The notes below the pieces were generated by a model. That model searched no databases. It was not told the origin of the DNA and worked only from the letters and a program-made list of their open reading frames with translations. Shown here piece by piece: positions 1 to 10,008 of a stretch of DNA of 64,000 nucleotides. Positions within the stretch are counted from its first letter, which is position 1, and each line of letters starts with the position of its first letter. The translations under genes and the position numbers were made by a program. This DNA is from Symbiodinium natans (Eukaryota; Sar; Dinophyceae; Suessiales; Symbiodiniaceae): the NCBI GenBank assembly GCA_905221605.1, contig CAJNDS010001913.1:367001-431000 (forward strand), read 5' to 3'.

Positions 1-1779
1 TAAGGCCCCTATATTAGGTGGACCAAGTGGGCTTGTTGACTTCATCGGAAGGTGGAGAGGATCTTGGCTTTCCGCTTTTCGGGCGTGAAGCCTTACGAAA
101 CCGTAAGACCTTCAGATACACCATCCAGTCCACCCCCTTCCTTGGGAATTAGGGTTGAACCATGCCCCCTCCCACCCGCCTTTTTCCGCATGCGCAGGTG
201 GTTTGATGAACCCGGGTAAGCCGGACCTGAAGCCCAAACCCTAAACCCCAAACCCTGATCCCTATAGAGCCCCCTTAAAAGCTGCAACCCCTACGGCCAA
301 ACAAGCACCAGCAGCTGAAACTGAAACCCTGAAACCCTGAAGCCCTGAAACCGAGAAACCCTGAAGCACTGAGAGCCTGAATCCCTGAAGCCCTGAAACC
401 TTGTAGCCCTGTAGCCCTGTAGCCCTGTAGCCCTGTAGCCCTAAACCCTAAACCCTAAACCCTAAACCCTAAACCCTAAACCCTAAACCCTAAACCCTTG
501 CAACTTTTCGAGGCTGGAAGTAGAGCGCTCGCCGGGCGAAGCCCGCCCTTCGGCGGAGATGCCTTGGGTTGGGGGGGGGGGGGGGGGTTGCAAAGAGGTT
601 CTTAGAAAGCCCCAAGCCCTGAACCCTAGCCCTAAACCCTAAACCCTAAACCCTAGCCCTAAACCCTAGCCCTAAACCCTAAACCCTAAACCCTAAACCC
701 TGTGTGGTAGGGGACAAGTCGTTGCTCTTGCTGGCTTCAGCTTCAGGTCAGAGAGCAAGTTGCGGTTCTAGGGCGTAGGGCCCATATCCCCGAATAGGGA
801 TTCAGGGTTTGGGGTTTGGGGTTTAGGGTTTAGGGTTTAGGTTTAGGCTTTTTGCTTTAGGGCTTGAGGGTTTAGGCTTAGCAGGATACGTGATCCCGGT
901 TACAGGGTGCAGGCCCCTTAGAACGTTTAAAGCCCTTCTATCGCTGGGCCGTAAAGACACTGAATCCGCAATTGCCACTCTCATGCCACAAAAAGCTAGG
1001 TCGGTGTAGGCTCACATTCCCTACTTGGAGGTTCAGGGTACTTAGTAACCCATTACAAGGTTGTAGTTATAACCCGCACATAAGCCCCTTAAGTACCCTA
1101 ACAGGGTTATAATTGGGTTATACATTCAGTTATCATTGGGTTACTAAGTACCATGAACATCCAAGTGAGAGGTCGCTTGGGCGTTGATTTGGCAACGTTT
1201 TGAGGTGCACCTTTGCTGACTCAGGCTTTGGGATTAGGGTTTAGGTTTAGGGGGCAGGGCTTAGGGTGTAGGGTTTAGGGTTTAGGGTTTAGGTCCCAAC
1301 TGCAATCTATCGTTGTGTACCGTCAACTCTCTCAACGAGTCAGCGAACCTTCAAGTGAGCCGTGCGCCCCAAAAACCCTGAAGAAAGCAGCCCTGAACCC
1401 CAAAACCCCAACCCTAACCTAGGAAAAGGGAGTTCGAAACCCCAAGCCCTAAACCCCAAACCCCATACCCTAAACCCTCCCTAAACCCTAAACCCTAAAC
1501 CCTGGCAAACAGACCTAAAGTACACAGCTTGGCCCACCCAGAAGCCATCCCGCGGAGCCTGAGGAATTATGTCGAGTTTAGGGTTAGGGTTTAGGGCTTA
1601 GGGTTTAGGGCTTAGGGCGTACTTTGACTTCATATAAGGGTTTCCATGATCATCATGGGTGATGTTCCTTTTGTGTCTGGGTGATCCCTGAATCCAGAGC
1701 CCTAAACCTCGAACCCTGAACCCCTTTAAACCCTAGCCCTAAACCCTAAACCCTCAGCCCCAAGCCCCTGGCGACGAAG
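1..1779. other. Mosaic of telomere-type repeats and short coding-like islands
   Basis: No complete gene is seen. CCCTAAA arrays lie at about 437-494 and 629-700, with TTTAGGG tracts at 810-840, 1262-1292 and 1575-1620. Unique islands at about 20-230, 515-570, 710-780, 890-1010 and 1525-1576 are open in at least one + frame and could be exons of an upstream gene. The last one reads LAHPEAIPRRSLRNYVE, but none has a confirmed partner. A hairpin element (1023-1166) and a G-run (570-587) are also present. Confidence 0.5.
1023..1166. mobile_element. MITE-like hairpin element, family A copy 1
   Basis: The left arm ACTTGGAGGTTCAGGGTACT (then TAGTAACCCA) is matched by the reverse-complement arm ending at 1166 (TGGGTTACTAAGTACCATGA, then ACATCCAAGT). 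The middle repeats short GGGTTATAA motifs. Related elements are at 12798-12884 and 23451-23550. No coding capacity. The arms and the recurrence are seen directly; mobility is inferred. Confidence 0.65.
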
Positions 1780-1832
1780 GTTGAATGGCGTAAGAAGCAG
1801 CAGCCGGAGCAGCACTGGCAGGCGCACATGAG
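1780..1832 (+). CDS. Model M1, exon 1 of the recognisable part
   Basis: First recognised exon of a five-exon + strand gene (1780-1832, 1959-2019, 2383-2436, 3475-3513, 3842-4240). The acceptor is GACGAAG|G and the donor is ATGAG|GTTTTAGG. It encodes VEWRKKQQPEQHWQAHM plus two bases of the next codon, which the single leading base of the next exon completes. The joined exons total 606 nt with no internal stop, 201 residues plus stop. The true start must lie upstream and was not found. The family is not recognised; the product is highly charged and helical. Confidence 0.45.
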
Positions 1833-1958
1833 GTTTTAGGCGTTTTAGGGTTTAGGGCTTAAAGGTTAGGGTTTAGGGTTTGGGGTTTAGGGTTTGGGGT
1901 TTTGGGTTTGGGGTTTAGGGTTTGGTAGGGTTTGCAGCACAAGCCCCCGGCTACGCAG

Positions 1959-2019
1959 GCCACGCTCAGTCTCCGACCCTATCGAAGAGTCCGCCGAGAC
2001 GGGTCTAGATGTGGACGAG
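1959..2019 (+). CDS. Model M1, exon 2
   Basis: Acceptor CTACGCAG|G. The first base closes the split codon from exon 1, then PRSVSDPIEESAETGLDVDE follows, an acidic Ser/Thr-containing segment. The donor is non-canonical GA (GACGAG|GACCTTCA). Exon 3 ends with the same GACGAG|GACCTTCA sequence, which suggests that exons 2 and 3 arose by exon duplication. The intron before it (126 bp) is made of TTTAGGG-type repeats. Confidence 0.45.
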
Positions 2020-2382
2020 GACCTTCAGGGCTGCTTGTAGACGGCTTTGGGATGATTTAGGGTTTTGGATTTAGGATTTTGGGTTTAGGGTTTTGGGGCT
2101 TCTAGGCGCCTGTTTCACCGGACTGGGTTGCCCTATACATCTAGACGGGTCTCCTCGGCCACCTGCTGACGGCGCTTGCCAGGGTTAGGTCGCCTCTTTG
2201 GGGTGTCAGCCTCCTTTCCCAGGAAGGGTTGGGTTCAGAGTTTGGGGGTGGAGAGTTCAGGGTTCCGGGGGGGGGGGGGGGGGGGGGGGGTTCAGGCTTG
2301 CTTGGTTGTTTTTTGAGCCCAAACCTACACCCTGAACCCTGAACCCTGATGCCTACGACTTGCAAGCTCCCTCCACGCGCAG

Positions 2383-2436
2383 GACGACAACGACAGCCTC
2401 AACACGTTGCAGCGGCAAGGCAACGTGTGCGACGAG
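2383..2436 (+). CDS. Model M1, exon 3
   Basis: Acceptor CCACGCGCAG|G, phase 0 at both ends (54 bp). Encodes DDNDSLNTLQRQGNVCDE. The donor is GA (GACGAG|GACCTTC), as in exon 2. The upstream intron contains a long G-run (about 2268-2290) and TTTAGGG variants. If the donor were skipped, the frame would reach a TGA at 2455. Confidence 0.45.
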
Positions 2437-2560
2437 GACCTTCAACGCCGATCCTGAAAACCCTAAAGCCCTTGGGTTTAGGGTTGAGGGTTTTGGGTGT
2501 TGGGGTTTGGGCCCTCAAGCCCTAAACCCTAAATGGATCGCTGAGTCGGGCTTTGAAGCC

Positions 2561-2737
2561 AGGGGTACCAAATGCACCCTCAATTATGGTTCATGCTATG
2601 AGTAGTTTCCTAAAATAGGGTCCCATTTAGGTGCCCATTCTAAGGCCCCTTTAAAACGGGATCCCAACAAGGGACCCTAAATTAGAGAGCTACTCATATA
2701 CCTTCATAGGAGTTATAGTAGTATAGGGCATAGGACC
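2561..2737. repeat. Dispersed non-coding element, family J copy
   Basis: Sequence beginning GGTACCAAATGCACCCTCAA and ending near GTATAGGGCATAGGACC. Shorter relatives occur at about 5927-5995 (GGGACCAAATGAGCCCTGCAA) and 16546-16640 (GGGGACCAAATGAACCCTG). It lies inside the M1 intron between exons 3 and 4. Imperfect internal inverted repeats are visible (GGTCCCATTTAGG against GGGACCCTAAATT). Possibly a MITE-type element. Confidence 0.45.
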
Positions 2738-2934
2738 TAAACCTTAAACCCTAAAGCCTAAGGCCTAAGGCCTAAACCCTAAACCCTAAACCCTAAACCC
2801 TAAACCCTTTTGTTTAGGCCTTAGGGTTTAGGGCTTAGGGGAACTAGGACCCAGGGCAGGCTCTTGTTACCTTTCTTTCCGGCTTAGGTTCCCTTATATT
2901 TAAACCAAAAGAGGGGCACCCTGCCTGGTCCCTA

Positions 2935-3195
2935 AACCCTAAACCCTAAACCCTAAACCCTAAACCCTAAACCCTAAACCCTAAACTTCTTAGGAGGTGG
3001 GGCCCAGGGCTTCAGGCAACTTTGTAGATTTTTGTGAGGCTTTCCTAGGCCTAAACCTTACACCCCAACTCTAAGGATAGTTACATGGTCCCTGAATACG
3101 GGCCCTTAAAAAAGAGGACCCTAAACCCTAAACCCTAAACCCTAAACCCTAAACCCTAAACCCTAAACCCTAAACCCTAAACCCTAAACCCCCTT
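2935..3195. repeat. CCCTAAA arrays inside an M1 intron
   Basis: Two blocks of perfect CCCTAAA repeats (about 2935-2990 and 3119-3190) are separated by about 130 bp of unique sequence. They continue into a degenerate tract of AGAAACCCT/ATAAGCCCT units at 3300-3415. The frame-open stretch across the degenerate tract on the - strand (3184-3417) is a repeat artefact. Confidence 0.85.
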
Positions 3196-3474
3196 ACATA
3201 CCCTGCTACAACCCAAGGGCCCAGACTTCAGGGCCCTGGAAAGGAGGCAAGGGACTTCATGGAGGGCACATTTATCTCCCCGTAGGGCCATAGAAAGCCC
3301 AGAAACCCTAGAAACCCTAGAAACGCTAGAAACCCTAGAAACCCTATTAACCCTGTAAACCCCATAAGCCCTATAAACCCTATAAGCCCTATAAACCCTA
3401 TAAGCCCTAAACCCCATCGTAATGGTTCATTTCGTACCTTTTACATCCCTGTCAATGCCTTCGTCGCTGTGCAG

Positions 3475-3513
3475 AAATCCCCCACGGACGTCAAGGACCT
3501 AGAAGTGAACGAG
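3475..3513 (+). CDS. Model M1, exon 4 (39-bp micro-exon)
   Basis: A pyrimidine-rich tract leads to a good acceptor (TCGTCGCTGTGCAG|AAATCC). The exon is phase 0 at both ends and encodes KSPTDVKDLEVNE. The donor is non-canonical GC (AACGAG|GCTGCAG). The frame is also open upstream (NAFVAVQ), so an alternative start at about 3454 is possible. It connects in frame to the terminal coiled-coil exon. Confidence 0.5.
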
Positions 3514-3841
3514 GCTGCAGATGGGGGCAGTTTGGGGTTTAGGGTTTAGGGTTTAGGGCTTATTTAGGGTTTAGTTTTTATTTAGGGTTTAGGGTTTAGG
3601 GTTTCGGGTTTAGGGTTTAGGGTTTAGGGTTTAGAGTTTAGGGTTTAGGGTTGGAGAAGTGGGGGGAGGTCTTACCCAAAGGCTCCAAGTTGAACCTGAA
3701 GGCCTGAAGGGATAGCTATGGGGGCTTCTCGTATACCCCGAAGAGGTACTACATCGGAGTCTGTAGGTGGGGTTTCGGGTTTAGGCTTTAGGCTTTCGGC
3801 TTTAGGGTTTAGTCCTTCGACACATCATGGGCCTCCAACAG

Positions 3842-4240
3842 GATCGCATTGAGTCCATGAACCTAGTCATCGAGGGCATGCAGACGTTGGTCGACAACAT
3901 CTACAAGAAGACATGCACCCATGCGATCCTACAAAACCTTCACGACATGCAAAATGCAGCATACAGAGCAGATGCTACTCGGGCCAGCTTGGAAAACGGA
4001 CTTAGCAGGCACACGAGCTCTATTCGCCAAATCCTCCAAAAGATCACTGAGATCCAGAGAGAGCAGGCGGCACAGAATAGTCGGTTCATCGACATGGAGA
4101 GCCGATTGGATGCACTGAATCACCAGATGGAAATGATCAAAGAACACATTCGCACCCAGCCCTTGCGTCGCCGAGACGAGTCATCAACCGGCCGGTCCAT
4201 GTTATCTGGGAGGTCGAGCCTGCGCTTGTTGTCGGGTTGA
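3842..4240 (+). CDS. Model M1, terminal exon: coiled-coil protein
   Basis: Largest M1 exon: 132 codons then TGA. The acceptor is GGGCCTCCAACAG|GATCGC in phase 0, matching exon 4; an ATG at 3827 would be an alternative start if the exon stood alone. The product is almost wholly helical with heptad-like hydrophobic spacing (for example IRQILQKITEIQREQAAQN and FIDMESRLDALNHQMEMIKE), typical of a dimeric coiled coil. It ends in a basic Ser-rich tail (RRRDESSTGRSM). No enzymatic motif, no signal peptide. Dense telomere-type repeats on both sides and none inside argue for a selected coding block. Family not recognised. Confidence 0.6.
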   Translation, partial: DRIESMNLVIEGMQTLVDNIYKKTCTHAILQNLHDMQNAAYRADATRASLENGLSRHTSSIRQILQKITEIQREQAAQNSRFIDMESRLDALNHQMEMIKEHIRTQPLRRRDESSTGRSMLSGRSSLRLLSG

Positions 4241-4443
4241 GGATGCAGGTGCTTGGAGGAAGCCCCTGAGCTCCTGAAGCCTCTAGCCTTAAACTTGAGC
4301 CCTAAACCCAAAACCCTAAACCCAAAACCCTAAACCCTAAACCCTAACCCCCGAAACCCCCTAAACCCCCTAAAGCCCCCAAACCCCCTAAACACCCTAA
4401 ACCCCCTAAGCCTCAAGCCTTCAGCTTGAGCCTCAGAAGCCCC

Positions 4444-4594
4444 TGGGTAGCCCAGTGGTGCCTATTGTCCCTTTTTGCTGGGTGCAAGGTTCCCTTACAA
4501 CCCTAAACCCTAAACCCTAAACCCTAAACCCTAAACCCTAAACCCTAAACCCTAAACCCTAAACCCTAAACCCTAAACCCTAAACCCTAAACCC
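4444..4594. mobile_element. Half of a family B hairpin element running directly into a CCCTAAA array
   Basis: GGGTAGCCCAGTGGTGCC matches the left arm of intact elements at 24868-24967, 40801-40908 and 53049-53160. After the GGTTCCCTTACAA motif, where intact copies continue to their right arm, this copy passes directly into about 13 perfect CCCTAAA units (about 4501-4594). The missing half suggests a break capped by telomere-type repeat, or a replacement of the right half. Confidence 0.6.
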
Positions 4595-5569
4595 ACCAAA
4601 AAAAAGGGCGAAACCCTAAACCCTAAGCCCTAAGCCCTAAACCCTAAACCCGAAACCCTAAACCCAACGTGGAAGGGCAGGGTCTGATGCATGCATAGGA
4701 GCCCAATGTGCCGCGGAAGCCTGCGAAGCCTCCGGTGCCCCCGACCACGTGCCCCGGAGAAAGCAGTTTTGGACGTTGAGGGAGTTTAGGGTTCTTTAGG
4801 GCTAGGGTTTAGGGTTTAGGGCTAGGGTTTAGGGTTTAGGGTTTAGGGTTTAGGGTTCAGGGTTCAGGGTTTAGAGCTTAGGGTTGGTTGGGTATGCTTA
4901 GGGTGTTTAATTGGGGGGGTGTTTAGGGGGTTCAGGGTTGGAGCTTTGGCTGCTTGGGGTGTTTAGGGTTTAGGGTTTAGGGTGTTGTGGCGGCGGTTGC
5001 TTTGCATACCCTGACCCTGAACTCTAAACCCTAACCCCTGAACCCTAAGGCATGTGTTAGGGTTTGTAGGGTGTAGGGTTGCGGCTGGTCCCAGTAGACG
5101 GTTCTCTTGTTGTGCACGGCGTCGCTGCCATACGGCGCCTGCGAAGGTACCCTGCTAAGCCCGGACACTCCTTTTAGGGTTTAGGGTTTAGGGTTTAGGG
5201 TTTAGGGTTTAGGGTTTAGGGTTTAGGGTTTAGGGTTTTTTGGTTAGGGGTTAGGGGTTAGGGGTTAGGGGTTAGGGGGGTTAGGGTCACATGCGTTTAG
5301 GTTTCGACTCAAGGAGTTAGCAGGGTCTGAAGGGGATTAAACCCATGTTCCCTACAACGTTATGCTGAACCCTGAACGCCTCAACTCCAGACCCTGCACT
5401 CACAGGTCTGATGGGCTTAATCGGGTTTAGGGTTTAGGGTTTAGGTTTAGGGTTGCGTAAGGGGCCTCCAAGAAACCCAGTCCGCCCAGTGGTGCCCTCC
5501 TGCTTTTTGGTTCCAAGCCACCACCCACAAAAAGGGTTTAGGGGTTCAGGGTTCAGGGTTGGGATGTTC

Positions 5570-5668
5570 CCCCTTGTACTAACAGTCCTTATAGGGATTA
5601 TAAAAGGGAGGGGGGGGGGGTATTAGAATCCCTATTCAGGACTGTTAGTAGAAGGGGGGAGCATCCCA
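5570..5668. mobile_element. MITE-like hairpin element, family D copy 1
   Basis: The arms TGGGATGTTCCCCCTTGTAC...TAACAGTCC and GGACTGTTAGTAGAAGGGGGGAGCATCCCA are near-perfect inverted repeats around an A/T/G-rich loop containing a poly-G run. The same arms recur at 46005-46105 and, more degenerate, about 21828-21905. Confidence 0.7.
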
Positions 5669-5794
5669 AGTTGAGGTTTTAGGGTTTCTGGCTACTGGGC
5701 TGCTAAGTTATTGTGGTTTAGGGTTTAGGGTTTAGGGTTTATGGTTTAGGGTTTAGGGTTTAGGGTTTAGGCTTTCGTGTCTCTCGGCTCCCAG

Positions 5795-5851
5795 GTCCTT
5801 TTTGACGCGCTTGAGGCCTCTTGGGCGCTCCTGTGCTCCGCTTCTGTCCAG
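5795..5851 (+). CDS. Candidate exon
   Basis: Follows an acceptor-like CTCTCGGCTCCCAG|G and reads VLFDALEASWALLCSASVQ in phase 0 with helical character. The donor could be GGGGC|GTAGGG or an adjacent GC. Flanked on both sides by TTTAGGG tracts. Product unknown; no partner exon could be assigned with confidence. Confidence 0.35.
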
Positions 5852-5856
5852 GGGCG

Positions 5857-7210
5857 TAGGGTTTAGGGTTTAGGGTTTAGGGTTTAGGGTTTAGGGTTTA
5901 GGTAAGAGATTGATCTTTGGGACCAAATGAGCCCTGCAATTGAGGTCATCTACTCTGATTCCTATTAATGTATATGAACCATAAACCTTTGTAGGGTTTT
6001 GATTTCCCCCCCCCCCCCCCGGTATAAGGATTAGGGTTTAGGGATCAGGGTTTAGGGTTTAGGGCTAGGGTTTAGGGTTTAGGGCTTAGAGTCTAGGGTG
6101 TGGACTTTTGGGGTTCAAAGAAGGTTCAAAGAAGCATCCATGTACCTGAATAGTATATACTTGGCAAAGGGAATCCCATGCAGTAGTCTTGGGGCCCAGG
6201 TATATACCATATCCTATCTAAACCCTAAACCCTAAACGCTAAATCTAAACCCAAGTATGCAAGTATGTACGAAAAAGGGGCCCTTCGGGCACTTGCAAAG
6301 GGGTTCGGGTATGTTAGGCTGTATGCTTAGGGTTTAGGGTTTAGGGTTTAGGGTTTAGGGTGTCCTCTATCCCCCTACCCGAGCTATGAACTACCCCTAC
6401 CCCACGCACACTGCTCAAGTAAGCCTCAGTTGCATGTTGTTGTGGGTAGGGGCAAGGGAATCCCCTAACCCCTGCGACCGCAAACCCTAAACCCTAAACC
6501 CTAAACCCTAAACCCTAAACCCTAAACCCTAAACCCTAAACCCTAAACCCTAAACCCTAAACCCTAAACCCTAAACCCTAAACCCTAAACCCTAAACCCT
6601 AAACCCTAAACCCTAACCCTACACCCTAAACCCTAAACCCTAAACCCTAAACCCTAAACCCTAAACCCTAAACCCTAAACCCTAAACCCTAAACCCTAAA
6701 CCCTAAACCCTAAACCCTAAACCCTAAACCCTAAGCAAGAATGTTTGGAGATGTCAGGATCCTCTGACCCCTCAACCCTCAACCCTCAACCCTCAACCCT
6801 GAACCCTAAACCCTAAACCCTAAACCCTAAACCCCAGACATCCCCTTGTTGAGGAGAGGACACCTCCGCGATGCCCAGCGGTTGGGGTTCAGGGCTTAGG
6901 GTTTGGAGTTTAGGTTTTAGGGTTCAAGGTTCAGGGTTTAGGGTTTAGGGTCTAATTCGGGTTTAGGGTTTAGGGGTCAGGGTTTAGGGTTCCTTACTTT
7001 CATCCTTTCCACGATTAAACGCTTGGATCACCCGCCCAACCCAAGGAGCCTTCATAAGTTTTGGGTTCCCCAAATCATGCCCCTCAACACCCTAAGCCGT
7101 AATCTGCAGCTGAGAGAGGATCATCAACCCTAAACCCCAAACCCCAAACCCCAAACCCTAAACCCTAAACCCCAAAGCAAGCCCTCCCTAAACCCGCCGA
7201 TCACCCGCAG
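5857..7210. other. Telomere-type repeats with MITE fragments
   Basis: TTTAGGG tract at 5857-5905, family J fragment at 5927-5995, poly-C at 6006-6020, a degraded family C element at about 6126-6216 (CATCCATGTACCTGAATAGT), then the largest array of the window. After 6734 there are CCCTCAA units (6771-6800), one weak unique island at 6838-6885 and TTTAGGG/CCCCAAA tracts. No gene supported. Confidence 0.6.
6484..6733. repeat. Long CCCTAAA array (about 250 bp)
   Basis: Near-perfect head-to-tail CCCTAAA heptamers with one interruption (CCCTAACCCTACA near 6616). Sequence and perfection are those of a functional plant-type telomere, but the array is internal and flanked on both sides by other repeats and unique islands, so it is an interstitial array. 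Confidence 0.95.
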
Positions 7211-7273
7211 GCGCCGATCCGCGACAGCCCCTTCCCAGTCTTGAGAAGCGACAGTCGGCGAGCTTCTCATCAG
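7211..7273 (+). CDS. Candidate exon with GC donor
   Basis: Bounded by GATCACCCGCAG|G and TCATCAG|GCAGGATT, exactly 21 codons in phase 0 (APIRDSPFPVLRSDSRRASH then Q). Ser/Arg-rich. A second frame is also open (ADPRQPLPSLEKRQSAS). Flanks are telomere-type repeats. Confidence 0.38.
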
Positions 7274-8179
7274 GCAGGATTACTGGGTTTAGATAGTGTT
7301 TAGGGTGTAGGGTTTAGGGTTTAGGGTTTAGGAGGGGCACTATACGTTCGTACTTGTTTTTGGCTCTGGGTTCCTGTTACAGTTACTTTTCCGAGAAAGT
7401 ATATACTTTGTTGCTCAGGGTGTAAAGGCCCCTGGCAAGGTTCGCTTGGGTCTCGGCCACGAGGTTTGTCCGTGACAAAAAAAACACATCGGAGGTACCC
7501 AGGGAAGCTTAGGGGTTTAGGGTTTAGGGTTCAGGGTTTAGGGTTTAGGGTTTAGGGTTTAGGGTTTAGGGTTTAGGGAAGCTTAAGGAGCCTTAGACAG
7601 TAGTGGGTAATGTTGGGGAACCTTGGGCTGCAAAACCATAAACCCTAAGCCATAGACCCTGAACCCTAAACCCTAAACCCTAAACCCTAAACCCTAAACC
7701 CTAAACCCTAAACCCTAAACCCTAAACCCTAAACCCTAAACCCTAAACCCTAAACCCTAAACCCTAAACCCTAACCTAAACCCTAAACCCTAAACCCTAA
7801 ACCCTAAACCCTAAACCCTAAACCCTAAACCCTAAACCCTAAACCCTAAACCCTAAACCCTAAACCCTAAACCCTAAACCCTAAACCCTAAACCCGAAAC
7901 CCTAAACCCTAAACCCGAACCCTAAGCCCTAAACCTTAACCCCGCCTGGAAGCCCCCCCGGCGCTTAAGAATCCTGTAAAGACTTGGATTGCGGGGTTCC
8001 TCTGGAAGGTCGGTTCTTGCGGGTTTCTGTGAGGCATGCAGCACTGGAGTTACGCCCATTTGTCGGTCCCAGCGCCCTAGGCTTTAGGGTTTAGGGTTTG
8101 GAGGTTTAGGGTTTAGGGTTTAGGGTTTCGGGGGTTCATGAGGGTTTAGGGTTTAGGGTTTAGGGCACCTGACACCCAG
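7274..8179. repeat. Telomere-type arrays, including one of about 250 bp
   Basis: TTTAGGG array at 7507-7578 and a long CCCTAAA array at about 7669-7915 with single-unit variants (CCCGAAA, CCTAAACC). Between them is a short unique block (7330-7500) with no clear frame. A + strand island at 7955-8031 reads LKNPVKTWIAGFLWKVGSCG then FL and a TGA and may be a terminal exon. TTTAGGG tracts resume at 8085-8163. Confidence 0.7.
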
Positions 8180-8250
8180 ACAGCCCCCGACCTCAGGCAG
8201 ATTGTGGAGCAATGGCTGGCTGGGATGGCTCGGAAAAATTTGAAGCGCAG
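8180..8250 (+). CDS. Candidate exon with canonical GT donor
   Basis: Acceptor CTGACACCCAG|A (or CCTCAG|G at 8197) and donor AAGCGCAG|GTATGC. Open as TAPDLRQIVEQWLAGMARKN then LKR, an amphipathic basic helix. Ends with two bases of a codon. Flanked by TTTAGGG arrays on both sides. Family unknown. Confidence 0.42.
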
Positions 8251-8347
8251 GTATGCAACGGGTTTAGGGTTTAGGGTTTAGGGTTTAGGGCTTAGGGCTT
8301 AGGGCTTAGGGTTTAGGATGTTTGTACAGTTAGGTGTAGAGCTTCAG

Positions 8348-8471
8348 TGGAGATACACTGAGCTTTGCATCGGCACATGCTCGGCCCCTGTGGACACTTT
8401 CGTTCCTCGAGCCTGCTATGAAGGCCCGAGCACTGGCAGGCATGAACAAAACTCCAATTCGGACTCCTCAG
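8348..8471 (+). CDS. Candidate exon, 41 codons
   Basis: Begins after TAGAGCTTCAG and is open as WRYTELCIGTCSAPVDTFVP followed by RACYEGPSTGRHEQNSNSDS, ending at CTCAG next to a TTTAGGG array (donor GTTTAGG or nearby). Balanced amino-acid composition with four Cys, unlike repeat-derived frames. No partner exon assigned. Confidence 0.4.
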
Positions 8472-9877
8472 GGTTTAGGGTTAGGGTTTAGGGTTTAGGG
8501 TTTAGGGTTTAGGGTTTAGGGTTTAGGCTTTAGGGCGGGCCCATCTCTGTAGGGAACCTCTTTCAGACCCGAAACCCTAGACCCCAGCCGCAAGCTTGGC
8601 CTTCATGCTGGGCCGCTGCTATCCGGGTTGAGGGTTCAGGGTTTAGGGTCTAGGGTTTAGGGTTTAGGGTGTTAGGGTGTTAGGGTGTTAGGGTGTTGGG
8701 GTGTTGGGGTGTTGGGGTGTTGGGGTGTTGGGCTGTTAGGGTTTAGGGTGTTTGGGTGTTCGGGTGTAGGGCGGAAGATGCTAGCTGCCGCAAACCACGA
8801 ACCCCTATACACCATGTCACCCCTAGAGCCCTGCAATCCCCGAAGGCTGCACACCCTAAACCCCAAACCCTCATCTTTAGCCCCTAAACCCCAAACCCCG
8901 CATGTGCCGACATTTTTGTAATTTTACCTCGTTTCGTGCGATGCGACGCTCTCCGGACGTGTGTACTATATAGGTACCTGGCCCCCTAGGAGGTGGGTTT
9001 TCGGGGGCCAAACCCCAAACCCTAAACCCTAGACCCGACTAAACCCTAGACCCTAAACCCCAAACCCTAAACCCTTACCCTTTTAGGTTTTTGGGGCAGT
9101 GTTTCAGTCTCAGGGTGTAGCGGAATGAGCTCATGGCATAAGGAACCATTTCCCCTATTTCCCGGAAACAGACTCCATTCTTAAGGCACAATTTCATGCA
9201 TGAATGCATGTGCAAAACAGGCTTGTATGTACATACATGCATATGTATATATATATATATATGTGTGTATAGATATAAAGATATATACACATGTATATAT
9301 ATATATACATATATACATATGTATATATGTATATATGTATGTGTGTATTCCTTACACATATACATATGTGTGTATATACACGTACACACGTGTTTAACAC
9401 CTAGGGTTTGGGGGTTTCAGTCTTAGCAGGCTGAGGCTTCAGCCCAACGCCCGAAAGCCACCGCCCAAGAGAAGCAAGCGCAGAAACACGATACGATGTG
9501 ACCTATACTTGACGTAGGGTTCATTCTGACACCCTAAACCCTATCAAGGTTTTGGTGAGTGCATTTGGGCTATGCATACATGCTTTTGCTGAGAGGGCAT
9601 ATCTGGGGTGTTGTTTCGGCATCTTTTGTGAAACGTATAAACCCTAAACCCTAAAGCCTAAACCCTAAACCCCAAACCCTAAACCCTAAACCGTATGGCT
9701 TTTTCAGGTGGCGCTTGCGCTGTAGCCCTGGCTCAAAATCTCATAGAAGAAGGCCGTCGGGCCCCCAAAACCCTTAAGTATGAGTCCAGGGAGCCTTAGT
9801 GTAACAATCCTACAAGAGGCTTAGGGGTTTAGGGTTTAGGGTTTAGGGTTTAGGGTTTAGGGTTTAGGGTTTAGGGT
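8472..9877. other. Repeat-rich stretch with AT microsatellite
   Basis: TTTAGGG array 8474-8525; GGGTGTTA/GGGTGTTG octamers at about 8668-8745; possible small exons at 8590-8626 (AASLAFMLGRCYPG) and 8778-8850 (MLAAANHEPLYTMSPLEPCN). 9238-9390 is a TA/CA-rich microsatellite whose open frames on both strands are low-complexity artefacts. At 9709-9768 TTTTTCAG|GTGGCGCTTGC opens as GACAVALAQNLIEEGRRA, another exon candidate. TTTAGGG array at 9826-9877. Confidence 0.5.
9238..9390. repeat. AT/CA microsatellite
   Basis: Alternating TATATA, CATATG and TGTGTG units over about 150 bp. Open frames across it consist of I, Y, C, H and V only and are not genes. Confidence 0.9.
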
Positions 9878-10008
9878 GCACTCCACAGTCTATATAAGCG
9901 GCTTAAATCAACAGCAACTTCTCACCTGCAACTGTCTAAGCTTTTGTCTGTAGCAACGGCATTTCATGTACACCGACCCTGGAAGTACCTCTCCACAATG
10001 CCATTCAG
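9878..10008 (+). CDS. Candidate exon, 43 codons
   Basis: Directly follows a TTTAGGG array and is open as ALHSLYKRLKSTATSHLQLS followed by KLLSVATAFHVHRPWKYLST then MPF, ending at CCATTCAG before telomere-type repeats. A second frame is open in the first half only. Mixed composition with basic and aromatic residues. Function unknown. Confidence 0.4.

Larger units (their letters stand above)
4241..5794. other. Telomere-type repeats, hairpin elements and weak exon candidates
   Basis: Long CCCTAAA array at 4498-4594, TTTAGGG arrays at 4800-4855 and 5172-5236, and a run of TTAGGGG units at about 5243-5285. Unique islands at about 4699-4770 (open as EPNVPRKPAKPPVPPTTCPG, preceded by CATAG|G) and 5089-5165 (open as VDGSLVVHGVAAIRRLRRYP) are possible exons. 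Hairpin elements or half-elements lie at 4444-4499, 5480-5540 and 5570-5668. Confidence 0.5.

Noticed and set aside
1-500. Reading the left end of the window as a chromosome terminus
   Set aside because: The repeats there are short, interrupted and no denser than elsewhere; larger arrays lie deep inside.
2141-2365. - strand frame with poly-Pro
   Set aside because: The poly-Pro comes from the G-run in an intron-like tract; no coding support.
9075-9426. Open frames on both strands across the AT/CA microsatellite
   Set aside because: Low complexity (I, Y, C, H only); the same applies to 59949-60362 and 63674-63940.
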